NCBI RefSeq assembly: GCF_026041215.1
Contig: NZ_JAPEIQ010000044.1
Location: 113,759-177,758 of the forward strand
From: Hoyosella sp. YIM 151337
GTDB lineage: Bacteria; Actinomycetota; Actinomycetes; Mycobacteriales; Mycobacteriaceae
Length of the DNA stretch: 64,000 bases
Direction of reading: 5' to 3'
Shown: positions 34,543 through 42,324 of the stretch, piece by piece
Layout: each line of letters begins with the position of its first letter
How positions within the stretch are numbered: position 1 is the stretch's first letter
The notes under the pieces: model-generated
What the model saw: only the letters and a program-made list of their open reading frames with translations
The model's database searches: none
What the model was told of the DNA's origin: nothing
Made by a program: the position numbers and the translations under genes

Positions 34543-35631
34543 GTGTCAGATTTCGAACGCGACTTCTCCTCGAATGCGGCGCATCTTTTTCACGGCATCG
34601 TGGATCAAAACGCCGCGGGAATCTACCTTGCTCAAGGCGGTGTGCTGCGCTACGTTAACCGCCAGTTCGCCCGCTTCTTCGGGACCACGCCGGAGCGTCT
34701 AGAGGGACGCTCAGTCGCTGACGTCGCGCCGCCTAAGCAACGCGCAAGGCTGGTGGCGCATTACGAAAACCGCATAGAGGGTGCACCGCTGCCACACTTC
34801 CTTATTCAGGCGGAGATCCGCGATCAGGGGCTGCGGCAGATTGAGTTGCACGGTAACCGGGTGGTCTACCGCGGTGAACCCGCCGTTGTGGGTATTGCGC
34901 TGGACGTTACCGAACGCGAAGATTCGCACGCCGAACTGGTGGAGTCGCGGTCGCAGCTGCGAGCATTGATGTCAAGGCTGGAGAACGCGCAGGACGCGGA
35001 GCGAACTCAGATTGCGCTGGAACTGCACGACAACCTCGGCGGGCTGCTGACGGCGCTGAAGTTCGACACCGCCCGCATGCGACGCCGACTCGAACGGCTG
35101 CGCAGCGATCCGGTCACTCCGGCGGCGATTGATGAACTGCTGCAACTCAACTCAGATATCACCGGCACAGCCCAGGAGTCCATTGCTGCGGTACGCCGTC
35201 TGTCCGAACAGCTTCGGCCGAGTTCACTGGCCGAGTTGGGCTTCTACGGCGCGTTGCGTGACTACGCCGCAAAGTTCGAGACACGCTACGGCATTGCGGT
35301 GTCAATCGCGTTCCCCCATGACGCGTCGTGCGCCGCGCCAGCGGCGGAGCTGGACGCGTTCAGGATGCTGCAGGAGGGGCTAACCAACGTGGCTCGGCAT
35401 GCCGAGGCCACCCAGGTGACGGTGGTTCTGTCCCGTGAGAAGGACGCTTTGGTGTTTTCCATCGCTGACAACGGTCGCGGTTACCCACCGGAAAACCACC
35501 GGCGATCTGGTCTCGGGCTCGTGGGCGTGCGAGAGAGAGCCCGAAGGCTTGGGGGTCGTGTCGATTTCGGGAACGGCCCGGCAGGTGGTGCGCGAATCGT
35601 CGTCCACCTGCCATGGCAGTTCAGCACCTAG
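34543..35631 (+). CDS. PAS-domain sensor histidine kinase (HisKA_3)
   Basis: A 362-residue soluble kinase with no membrane segment. It has a PAS domain at about residues 15-125, a HisKA_3 dimerisation box (LELHDNLGGLLTALK, His162) and a C-terminal ATPase (SIADNGRGYPPENH, then RSGLGLVGVRERARRLGG). The GTG at 34543 is chosen because AGGGAGG at 34531-34537 lies five bases upstream; an earlier GTG falls within that tract. The domain type pairs with NarL-type regulators such as the one at 30646-31278, on the other side of the two acyl-CoA dehydrogenases. It probably senses an intracellular signal. Confidence 0.9.
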   Translation: MSDFERDFSSNAAHLFHGIVDQNAAGIYLAQGGVLRYVNRQFARFFGTTPERLEGRSVADVAPPKQRARLVAHYENRIEGAPLPHFLIQAEIRDQGLRQIELHGNRVVYRGEPAVVGIALDVTEREDSHAELVESRSQLRALMSRLENAQDAERTQIALELHDNLGGLLTALKFDTARMRRRLERLRSDPVTPAAIDELLQLNSDITGTAQESIAAVRRLSEQLRPSSLAELGFYGALRDYAAKFETRYGIAVSIAFPHDASCAAPAAELDAFRMLQEGLTNVARHAEATQVTVVLSREKDALVFSIADNGRGYPPENHRRSGLGLVGVRERARRLGGRVDFGNGPAGGARIVVHLPWQFST

Positions 35632-35693
35632 CAAAGGGACAAGGCTGCGTTCGGGGTTGACCTTCGAGCTGGTTGAGACCTGAAGATAATCAG

Positions 35694-36440
35694 GTGACTG
35701 ACACAGAACTGATGTCGATCGGCGCGTTCGCGAAGCTAGTCGGCCTGACCGCGAGCGCATTGCGGTTCTACGACGACGCCGGTGTGCTTCGCCCCGACGA
35801 GGTCATTCCGCTGACCGGCTACCGGATGTACAGCCCCTCGCAACTGACTCGTGCCTTCCAGTTACGGCAGCTGCGCGAAATCGGAATGCCGTTGCCGATT
35901 GTCGAGAAGTTCTTCACCGCGGACGCCGAGGAGGCAGCGCTGCTGATCGACGAGCAGGCCGCTAAGGCCGCCAAGGGGGCTTCTGCCGTCCAGGAGGCTG
36001 CTGCCGGGCTCAAGGCTTCGCTCGGTCATCAGCCGCAGCTTATGATCTGCTCGCTGCCGGGGCCGGTCCTCGCAGGCGCTGTCGACGACGTTCTGGCCAC
36101 CACGATCCACGACCCCGATATGCCGATCCTGAACGGCGTGCGTTTAGCGGCAGATTCCGAATCAGTAACACTCACAGCGACCGACCGGTACCGGCTCGCT
36201 ACGCGAACGCTAGTTCCAGCGCATTCTTCCGGCGAATCGTGGGCAGGCACTCTCTCCGGTGACGATCTGAGAGCCTTGACTCCCCGGCTCCGGCGCAGCG
36301 TCACTGTAAAACTTGCGGCTGGCAAGCGAGCCCTGAGCATCCTACTTGGCGACGGCACCGTCCTGTACTGCCGCCTGCTGACCGGAGCCTTTCCGGATCA
36401 CCGGCTCTTGCTCGACTCTCTCGCGCCGTCCTCCTGCTGA
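35694..36440 (+). CDS. MerR regulator fused to a DNA polymerase III beta-clamp domain
   Basis: A 248-residue fusion. Residues 7-75 are a MerR winged helix (IGAFAKLVGLTASALRFYDD, then TGYRMYSPSQL). Residues about 117-242 match the middle domain of the DnaN sliding clamp: LPGPVLAGAVDDV, PILNGVRLAADSESVTLTAT, DRYRLATR and GAFPDHRLLL line up with the clamp's conserved DxxRPVLxGVxL, ATDxxRLA and YPD motifs. There is no room for three clamp domains, so it is not a DnaN. GTG at 35694 is the likely start; an ATG at 35712 is possible. Its 3' end overlaps the convergent hydrolase by 43 bases. Role unknown, perhaps ligand or protein binding by the clamp fold. Confidence 0.85.
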   Translation: MTDTELMSIGAFAKLVGLTASALRFYDDAGVLRPDEVIPLTGYRMYSPSQLTRAFQLRQLREIGMPLPIVEKFFTADAEEAALLIDEQAAKAAKGASAVQEAAAGLKASLGHQPQLMICSLPGPVLAGAVDDVLATTIHDPDMPILNGVRLAADSESVTLTATDRYRLATRTLVPAHSSGESWAGTLSGDDLRALTPRLRRSVTVKLAAGKRALSILLGDGTVLYCRLLTGAFPDHRLLLDSLAPSSC

Positions 36441-37285
36441 GCGAGCCAGTCGGTGAGGGCGCGTGACACACGCGAGGGTGTTTCGATAGGGGCAAGGTGC
36501 CCTTCCCCAGTCAGCATTTCTACTGCAGGGCTCCCAGGGAGCCGGTCTTGCAGTTGAGCTACCTGGCTGACCGGGATCCAGGGGTCCTGCTGGCCCCACC
36601 CGATCTTCACGGGGCAGCGCACCCGATCCAGGCTTTCTGCGACGGGCCTGGTGTGTTCGGGGTCAAGCGCGGCGATCTGGCGATAGAAGGCTGACTGCCC
36701 GGACGCCCCGAGCCACGGCTCGCTCAATGTGTCGATCCAGCCGGGTGTCAACGGGTGGCCTGCCGCTCCGGCGATATATGCCTTAACCAGCGCCGCGTGG
36801 AGCGCAGCTGGGAGTTCCGCGAAAACGTTGGGATGGTCAGCGACCAAACGGAAGAACGGCGATCCCCATGGGTCGAGTGTCACGATGTCCCACAGAAACA
36901 GCCCGGCATAGTCAGTGTTGTGCAGCAGGTGCGCCCCGAGCGCAACGGCTCCTCCGATGTCGTGTGCGACGACGTATGGCCGGTCGAGGCGCCAGTGCGT
37001 GTGCAGCTGAGCGAATCGTGTCATCTGGGAGGCTAGATCGACCGGCACTGCCGGATCCTTCGTTGATCTGCCGTAGCCGGGCATGTCCCATAGGAACACC
37101 CGATAACTGCTGCTTAAGTGCCATGCCGCCGCCGCCCATACCTGAGATGACCACGGTGTTCCATGGCAGAACACCACATCGCCGCGCGAAGCCGTTCGCT
37201 GTGGTGTGAGTTCGTACACCGCGACGCTCGCGCCACCGACGGTGACGTGCACGGGCTCCGGCAAGCGCGCTTCTCTCGTATTCAT
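36398..37285 (-). CDS. Alpha/beta hydrolase with Asp nucleophile
   Basis: A 295-residue hydrolase. HGTPWSS near residue 41 is the oxyanion segment and the nucleophile elbow reads VAHDIGG, with Asp at about residue 111 in place of the Ser of esterases; this is the pattern of haloalkane dehalogenases, haloacetate dehalogenases and epoxide hydrolases. The catalytic His is near TGEGHLAP. The ATG sits only six bases after the putative -10 of a MerR-type promoter (37292-37322), so the message may be leaderless. Divergent from a MerR gene that probably activates it. Substrate unknown. Confidence 0.87.
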   Translation of the reverse strand: MNTREARLPEPVHVTVGGASVAVYELTPQRTASRGDVVFCHGTPWSSQVWAAAAWHLSSSYRVFLWDMPGYGRSTKDPAVPVDLASQMTRFAQLHTHWRLDRPYVVAHDIGGAVALGAHLLHNTDYAGLFLWDIVTLDPWGSPFFRLVADHPNVFAELPAALHAALVKAYIAGAAGHPLTPGWIDTLSEPWLGASGQSAFYRQIAALDPEHTRPVAESLDRVRCPVKIGWGQQDPWIPVSQVAQLQDRLPGSPAVEMLTGEGHLAPIETPSRVSRALTDWLAQQEDGARESSKSR

Positions 37286-37291
37286 GAGGTG

Positions 37292-37322
37292 ACGCTAAAA
37301 CCTCAGGCCAACCTGAGGTCAA
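37292..37322 (-). promoter_or_regulatory. MerR-type promoter/operator with 19-bp spacer
   Basis: On the minus strand TTGACC (37322-37317) and TAGCGT (37297-37292) are spaced by 19 bases, longer than the usual 17 and typical of MerR-activated promoters. The spacer region holds ACCTCAGG (37300-37307) and its exact reverse complement CCTGAGGT (37312-37319) around four bases. The hydrolase ATG begins six bases after the -10. The adjacent MerR gene at 37340 is the obvious regulator. Confidence 0.7.
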
Positions 37323-37339
37323 GCGGAAATAATGGCGGC

Positions 37340-37711
37340 ATGAAGATTGGAGAAGCCGCTCGCCGCCTCGGAGTTGCCGAGCATGTGCTGAGGCACTGGG
37401 ATGACGTCGGCGCCGTCGTACCGGACCGCACAGCGTCCGGGCACCGTGAATACAGCGAGGAACACCTGCACCGCCTGCAGGTCCTGCGGGCCTGCCAGAG
37501 TGTCGGCATGAGCCTGCCCGAGATCCGGCACGTTCTGCACCGCAGTGAGCCCGGCAGAACGCGGGTGATCGAACGGCAACTCCACCGGATCCGAGCACAA
37601 CGAGCGCAACTCGAGGATGCCGAACGCTTTCTCGTCCACGTGATCACCTGCGAGCACGACCTACTCACCAGGTGCGAGGCGTGCACGAAATACGCCGCAA
37701 CCACACTCTGA
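37340..37711 (+). CDS. MerR family transcriptional regulator
   Basis: A 123-residue MerR protein with an N-terminal winged helix (IGEAARRLGVAEHVLRHWDD, then HREYSEEHLHRLQVLRA), a dimerisation helix at about 76-105, and a C-terminal tail with three Cys (CEHDLLTRCEAC). The cysteines could bind a metal or sense redox, but the spacing is not that of SoxR or MerR. It is divergent from the Asp-nucleophile hydrolase across a 54-base region carrying a MerR-type operator. The ATG at 37340 starts exactly at the winged helix. Confidence 0.9.
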   Translation: MKIGEAARRLGVAEHVLRHWDDVGAVVPDRTASGHREYSEEHLHRLQVLRACQSVGMSLPEIRHVLHRSEPGRTRVIERQLHRIRAQRAQLEDAERFLVHVITCEHDLLTRCEACTKYAATTL

Positions 37712-37712
37712 G

Positions 37713-39218
37713 CTAAGAGATCAGATCGGGCAGAAATGTCACAATTCCCGGAAACGCTATCAGCACCCCGATGAAGACCAAGACGACTGGCAGGAAAAGA
37801 AGAATGCTGACGATCACGTCGCGCAAAGTGATGTCGTGACCTTGATTCACCATGGGGTCTTTGACAATGCTGTGCACGATGTAACAGATAATGCCAACCG
37901 GCGGCGTAATCATGCCTAGTTCGCCTAGCAAGACAGCGAAGACACCAAACCAGATGAGCGAGATCTCAAGCTCGGCAAGCGTCGGGATAAGCAGCGGAAT
38001 GGTGAGAAGCATCATCGACAGCGAGTCCATGAAGGCGCCCATGACAAGGTAAGCCACCATCATGATGAGCAGAAACTCGACGCGACTCAATCCGAGGCTG
38101 GTGATCCAGTCCGAGAATCCGGTGGCAAGCCCCGAGATTGATAGCAGCCGGGTGAGCATGTACGCACCAATGATCAGGAAGAAAATCGCGCCCACGGTGC
38201 GCACTGTTTCGGTCGCAGCATCGGCCACTACCGCAAATGGACCATTCTTGCGCTTGTACATCACAGTCACGATCAATGCCAGCAGCGCGCCACCCGCGCC
38301 CGCTTCGGTCGCGGTCAGCAGCCCCGTCAGCATGCTGACGACCACGGCGACAATCAGAAGTGGTATCGGCCAAATTGCAAGGAGTGACCGTCCCAGCTCG
38401 TTCTTCGAACTGCCCCCTGCCCGCGACCCGCTAGATAATGGAGCGTTGCGGCCGGCCAGCGACGGGCGCGCAACGCTGACTGCGAAGATCACTACGCTAC
38501 AGAACAGTGCGATCAAGATCCCCGGCACAATGCCGGCGACGAGCTGCGGGCCGACGGGAACATTCGCGATCCCCGCGTAAATGACGAGCAGGATGCTGGG
38601 CGGAATGAGATGGCCCGGCAAGCATGCGACGATCACGGAGCCAACCGCCATCCGCTTGTCGTATCCGGCTCGCAACATCTCAGGAATGCCAATGCGCCCC
38701 AGCGTGTAGGTTATCCCGATCGTCGAGCCCGATACCGCCGCCATTCCAGCGCCTGCGCTGTTGGTGCCGATTGCAAGTCCACCCGGCAGCCAGCTCAGCC
38801 ATTGGCGCGCAGCGACGTATATTTTGGTCGCCACCCCTGATTTCGCCAGCAGCAAGCCCATAAAGACAAACATCGGCAGCACCGAGAGAGACCAGGACGC
38901 CACCGTGTCATAGGGAAGGTGTGCGAGCATGTTCACGGCGGCCCGGTCACCAGCGAGCGCATACACACCGATGACTGACGGGACAGCGAGAGCGATCGCA
39001 ACCGGGAGCTTGATCAGCATCAAAAGCACGAGCATGCCGACGGCTGCGAGGCCCACCACTTCTCGTGGAGCGCCGGAGAACATCGCGCCAACGCACGCGG
39101 CGAGAAGGGCAGCGACTACTACCCGCGTTGTGGTTCGGTGCATCGTGCTAGACCCGGCTGCAGATCCAGGTTCTGGGTTCTGCATCAGCGTTCTAGTGGG
39201 CAAGATACTGGTCATCAC
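37713..39218 (-). CDS. dctM: TRAP transporter large permease (DctM-like)
   Basis: A 501-residue membrane protein with about twelve to thirteen hydrophobic segments and DctM features such as LPMFVFMGLLLAKSG, PGGLAIGTNSAGAGMAAVSG and a C-terminal ITPPVGIICYIV. It starts with GTG at 39218, overlapping the small-subunit stop by GTGA. It works with the DctQ-like and DctP-like proteins to import an organic acid, driven by an ion gradient. The N-terminal 45 residues before the first membrane segment are longer than usual. Confidence 0.92.
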   Translation of the reverse strand: MMTSILPTRTLMQNPEPGSAAGSSTMHRTTTRVVVAALLAACVGAMFSGAPREVVGLAAVGMLVLLMLIKLPVAIALAVPSVIGVYALAGDRAAVNMLAHLPYDTVASWSLSVLPMFVFMGLLLAKSGVATKIYVAARQWLSWLPGGLAIGTNSAGAGMAAVSGSTIGITYTLGRIGIPEMLRAGYDKRMAVGSVIVACLPGHLIPPSILLVIYAGIANVPVGPQLVAGIVPGILIALFCSVVIFAVSVARPSLAGRNAPLSSGSRAGGSSKNELGRSLLAIWPIPLLIVAVVVSMLTGLLTATEAGAGGALLALIVTVMYKRKNGPFAVVADAATETVRTVGAIFFLIIGAYMLTRLLSISGLATGFSDWITSLGLSRVEFLLIMMVAYLVMGAFMDSLSMMLLTIPLLIPTLAELEISLIWFGVFAVLLGELGMITPPVGIICYIVHSIVKDPMVNQGHDITLRDVIVSILLFLPVVLVFIGVLIAFPGIVTFLPDLIS

Positions 39219-39751
39219 TTTCCCCTGGAATCAATCGTGGTGACAGCTGCCGCGTCAGGATTCCTGGAGCGCATCACCATAACGAGATCGAGCATGAGCT
39301 GCAGCGCGAACAGCGCGAAGGCAAGGGGGACAACGAAGTAAACGGGCCACGTGACAATCCCGCTTGCTCCGCCGGTTTGACCAACCATGTATGCATCGAT
39401 TGCGGCGTTCATGCCGAATACGGTGAACGCGCTGGCCAGCGCAATCGCCAGGACCTGGCCAAATATCTGCGCCTCGAGCTGAACGCGCAGAGGCAGTCGA
39501 TCAAAAATCAGCCTCGCCTCAATATGATCACGCCCTCGCTGCGCAAGGTAAATCCCCAAAAGCACCGCCAGGGGCATGTACCAATACTGCACAAACTCTT
39601 GAGTTCCGGTAATAGGCTCCGCCAATGCGTACCGCATTAGCGCATTAGCCACGGTATGAAGCATGATCGCAACCACGGCAATCACTGCGATTGCCTGAAT
39701 GGCGGTGTTGACCAGGCGGGACAGTTTCACCGCCAAAGCCACCGTACGCAT
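39215..39751 (-). CDS. dctQ: TRAP transporter small permease (DctQ-like)
   Basis: A 178-residue protein with four membrane segments, the DctQ layout. NALMRYALAEPITGTQEF near residue 38 and the polar REHIxA-like segment GRDHIEARLI near 88 fit the family. It couples the binding protein to the large permease. It begins 15 bases after the dctP-like gene and its stop overlaps the dctM-like start. Confidence 0.9.
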   Translation of the reverse strand: MRTVALAVKLSRLVNTAIQAIAVIAVVAIMLHTVANALMRYALAEPITGTQEFVQYWYMPLAVLLGIYLAQRGRDHIEARLIFDRLPLRVQLEAQIFGQVLAIALASAFTVFGMNAAIDAYMVGQTGGASGIVTWPVYFVVPLAFALFALQLMLDLVMVMRSRNPDAAAVTTIDSRGK

Positions 39752-39766
39752 TAGGATACCTTCCGT

Positions 39767-41056
39767 TTACGAGTCAGACTCTGGCCGGTGGGAATTCAGA
39801 ATCTCGGTCGCGAGAAGGTTGAGGTAAGCGGTGAGATCGACCGACTCTGGATCGAACGAATCTGCGAATTCGTAGTACGTCTGATTCGCAGGATAACCGA
39901 GTTCACCTTCAACGACTGTGCGCCACCTGCCGAAGGCCAGTTCGGCGCTATCAACAAACTCTGCGCTGTCTGCGATGGCATTCGATGCCCGCACATTATC
40001 AATTATTTGTGCGTTTACCGCTGCCAATGCCGCTCGGGCGTCTGGCGCTAGCTCCGACACTTCGCCGTTGTTCTCTTCGATTGTTCTGACCGCTTCTACT
40101 ACGCTGAGCCATTCACCGATTGCCCGGCCCGTGATGTAAGTGTCGAGCCGGTCGAAAATGAGCTGCTGCGCGGCAAGGGGCAGCTGCTCCCAGGCACGCA
40201 AGCCGAACGCATACGCCGCTGGATTCGCGACAAAGCTGGCTTCCGGATCCAGCACGACGTGCCTGGCCACGGGAAGGAAACCCCCCAGATTGGCAATAAA
40301 CAATGCTGCAACGGCACAGTCAATTGTGCCGCGCTGGAAGCCTTCGTAGACTTCTGGATACGGCAGAGACACAGGTGAAAGCCCAAGTGCTTCAGACTGT
40401 TCCCGGTGGGCTGCCACCCCGATCCGCGCAGTCCGCCCCGCAGAGTCGCTTAGCTGCGTATTAGCCTCGCGGCAGGTGAGCGCTGTCGCATTGCGTGGCA
40501 CCGCGGGCAGGAGCACCTTCATGCCGTTCGCCGCGAACTCGCTTTCGATTTCCGGCGTCGACAGCGCAAGGTCCAGCAACGCGGCATTGGTTTGCAGCAG
40601 GCCAGATGCTGGCGCCGTTGAACCGAGCAGACTAATCCGGTCGAGTTGGTCGTAGGCCCGATACCGTGACGGGTCGTACTGTGGGATGACCTGGCTGAAG
40701 TCAAGTCGGCCGTCGTCGAGCGCCTGATCCGCCTGACTGGGGTCCGCGTATGCGTTTCCGTAGCCAATGTCGACGGTGATCTTTCCCCCGGACCACTCCT
40801 CGAGTGCGTCCGCGTACATTTCCGTAGCAACCGCCTGCGGCGAGCCCGGGGAACCGCCGTTTTGCGTCGTCAGCTGGATGGGCTCCATGTCGGCGAGCGC
40901 GGCCGCGTATTGCTCTTTGGTTGCGCCGGGAGGTACCGAAGGCCCGCCCGCAGAGGTGTTCCGGTCACCAGCGGGGGTGCAGCCAACCATGAAGGCGATG
41001 CTGCAGCACAGCGCGATGCTGCCTTTTGCTGCGAGTGGTCTCGGGGGTGTCTTCAT
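39767..41056 (-). CDS. dctP: TRAP transporter substrate-binding lipoprotein (DctP-like)
   Basis: A 429-residue binding protein. A lipobox FMVGC (Cys26) anchors it to the membrane. The mature chain has the TRAP features of a periplasmic binding protein (GGSPGSPQAVATEMYADALEEW at the first helix, GFQRGTIDCAVAAL near residue 245). It is longer than the usual 330 residues because of extended N- and C-terminal parts. First gene of the operon; a short inverted repeat lies 28 bases upstream of its start. Ligand unknown. Confidence 0.88.
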   Translation of the reverse strand: MKTPPRPLAAKGSIALCCSIAFMVGCTPAGDRNTSAGGPSVPPGATKEQYAAALADMEPIQLTTQNGGSPGSPQAVATEMYADALEEWSGGKITVDIGYGNAYADPSQADQALDDGRLDFSQVIPQYDPSRYRAYDQLDRISLLGSTAPASGLLQTNAALLDLALSTPEIESEFAANGMKVLLPAVPRNATALTCREANTQLSDSAGRTARIGVAAHREQSEALGLSPVSLPYPEVYEGFQRGTIDCAVAALFIANLGGFLPVARHVVLDPEASFVANPAAYAFGLRAWEQLPLAAQQLIFDRLDTYITGRAIGEWLSVVEAVRTIEENNGEVSELAPDARAALAAVNAQIIDNVRASNAIADSAEFVDSAELAFGRWRTVVEGELGYPANQTYYEFADSFDPESVDLTAYLNLLATEILNSHRPESDS

Positions 41057-41083
41057 CAGTTACTGCTCCGTCTGCTGAGGGTG

Positions 41084-41100
41084 ATTAGCTCGCCGCTAAT
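41084..41100. promoter_or_regulatory. Short inverted repeat upstream of the TRAP operon
   Basis: ATTAGC (41084-41089) and GCTAAT (41095-41100) are exact complements across five bases, located 28-44 bases upstream of the dctP-like start. This would suit an operator, but arms of six bases can arise by chance. Confidence 0.3.
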
Positions 41101-41225
41101 GTGATTCACAACACGTGCTGGAAATTCTGCGGATTATCGCGTCGCGAATCAGTCAGAACTAGGTGGAGATACGTGTCGGAAAATTCTTACGGTGGGCGAC
41201 GCAGCACCGCGCTGAAAGGTCCCGT

Positions 41226-41250
41226 GTTTCGCCTGGCCTTTGCCGGGTAG
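41226..41250 (+). promoter_or_regulatory. SigB/SigF-like promoter of the holin/DUF3618 operon
   Basis: GTTT at 41226-41229 and GGGTAG at 41245-41250 are separated by 15 bases. This matches the GTTT-N15-17-GGGTAT consensus of the SigF/SigB general-stress sigma factors in mycobacteria. It lies 66 bases upstream of the first gene of a three-gene envelope operon of the sort often under stress control. Confidence 0.5.
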
Positions 41251-41252
41251 GC

Positions 41253-41306
41253 GAAAGTGAGGAACATCCAGGACCTTGGCACATCAGCCACTGAAAGTGA
41301 GGAACA
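41253..41306 (+). repeat. 14-bp direct repeat in the operon leader
   Basis: GAAAGTGAGGAACA occurs at 41253-41266 and again at 41293-41306, directly before the first gene. The second copy overlaps the AGGAGACGAG ribosome binding tract, so the copies may reflect a duplication of the translation start region or a regulatory pair. Confidence 0.5.
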
Positions 41307-41315
41307 GGAGACGAG

Positions 41316-41765
41316 ATGACGCAGGAAACTACGTCGCACCGTCCGGAGACTTCCGCCCGGCCGTCCGGCTCGGAGACCCCACCAACCGAGCTTTCAACAG
41401 TGCAGCTCGTCGAGCGGCTAACCCAGCAAGTGTCCGCACTCGTGCGCACCGAAATAAGCGAGGGGCTCGAGGAAGTCAAGGGCAAGAGCAGCCGCTTCAG
41501 CACCGGAATCGGGGTTTCCGGGGCAGGCGCACTGCTCCTGCTCTTCGGATTCGGAACACTGATCGCCGCAGCGGTGCTCGGCCTCTCGAACGCCGTACAG
41601 CCGTGGCTTGCCGCATTGATTGTGGGCGGCGTGCTCGTTCTCGGAGGTGCGGTCTTCGCAGCCGTCGGCCGCTCGCAAGCTAAGAAGGCGATGCCGCCAG
41701 TACCTGAAAACACCGCCCACAGCGTGAATGAAGACATCGCCGCAGTCAGGAGGAGCGTTCAATGA
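41316..41765 (+). CDS. Phage-holin-family (DUF1469-like) membrane protein
   Basis: A 149-residue protein: a polar N-terminus, an amphipathic helix (VQLVERLTQQVSALVRTEIS), then two membrane helices at about residues 65-90 and 95-117 and a polar tail. This is the layout of the actinobacterial holin-superfamily III/DUF1469 proteins, which are not true phage holins but small envelope proteins. AGGAGA lies eight bases upstream of the ATG. First gene of a coupled trio with DUF3618- and DUF4235-like partners, probably stress induced. Confidence 0.85.
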   Translation: MTQETTSHRPETSARPSGSETPPTELSTVQLVERLTQQVSALVRTEISEGLEEVKGKSSRFSTGIGVSGAGALLLLFGFGTLIAAAVLGLSNAVQPWLAALIVGGVLVLGGAVFAAVGRSQAKKAMPPVPENTAHSVNEDIAAVRRSVQ

Positions 41766-42019
41766 GCCCGGGAGACACCAACCAGGCCCGTATCGAAGAG
41801 CAGCGCGCTGAGCTGGCTGACACCGTCGCCGCACTCGCGGCAAAGGCTGACGTGCCAAGCCGTGTGCGGGACAGCGCCGCAGCGCAAGCCGACCGCGCGA
41901 AAACCGTCGCGGAAAACAATCCTCAAACACTGATGCTTTCAGGGGCGGCGGTTTTCGGAGTTGCGCTCACCGTGTTCACAGTTCGGCGGCGACGCGCCAA
42001 AAGGAGGTCACAGCGGTGA
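41762..42019 (+). CDS. DUF3618-like membrane protein
   Basis: An 85-residue protein. An N-terminal helix (IEEQRAELADTVAALAAKAD) has the DUF3618 pattern, followed by an Arg-rich segment, one membrane helix at about 56-72 and a very basic C-terminus. It starts with an ATGA overlap with the holin-like gene and ends with a GTGA overlap with the next. Function unknown; context suggests an envelope complex. Confidence 0.85.
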   Translation: MSPGDTNQARIEEQRAELADTVAALAAKADVPSRVRDSAAAQADRAKTVAENNPQTLMLSGAAVFGVALTVFTVRRRRAKRRSQR

Positions 42020-42288
42020 GTAGCGTATCGAAGGCGATGTATAAGCCGCTTTCCATCGCGACCAGCGTTCTCGGCGGCATCGCGGCAGGACTGGTGTTCA
42101 AACAGCTGTGGAAGCGTGTGGGAAGTGATGAAGACACCGCTCCCGACCCCCGAGATCTGAACTATCCCATGCGCGAGGTCCTTATCGCGGCTGCGCTGCA
42201 AGGCGCGATCTTCGGTGTCGTCAAAGCTGCCGTGGATCGTGCAGGTGCGTCCGGATACCGCGCACTCACACACACCGACCCATCGTGA
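42016..42288 (+). CDS. DUF4235-like membrane protein
   Basis: A 90-residue protein with two hydrophobic segments (about 13-30 and 55-72) and the DUF4235 pattern KPLSIATSVLGGIAAGLVFK and LIAAALQGAIFGVVKAAVDR. The GTG start overlaps the DUF3618-like stop by four bases. The trio is conserved in actinobacteria; role unknown. Confidence 0.87.
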   Translation: MSSVSKAMYKPLSIATSVLGGIAAGLVFKQLWKRVGSDEDTAPDPRDLNYPMREVLIAAALQGAIFGVVKAAVDRAGASGYRALTHTDPS

Positions 42289-42324
42289 GTTGAGCAGCAG
42301 CGCAACCCCCTAACAGCTACGGTG

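Noticed and set aside
35694..36440. Reading the clamp-like gene as a second dnaN
   Set aside because: Only one clamp domain is present and a MerR domain precedes it; a functional clamp needs three domains per chain.
37340..37711. Reading the MerR protein as SoxR
   Set aside because: The operator resembles a SoxR box (CCTCA...TGAGG), but the cysteine spacing in the C-terminal tail does not match the four-Cys cluster of SoxR.
41253..41306. Possible start of a CRISPR array from the 14-bp direct repeat
   Set aside because: Only two copies, too short, no palindromic repeat and no cas genes; kept only as a leader duplication.
41316..41765. Prophage inferred from the holin-family protein
   Set aside because: No lysin, integrase or structural phage gene is nearby; these holin-named proteins form chromosomal envelope operons with DUF3618 and DUF4235.
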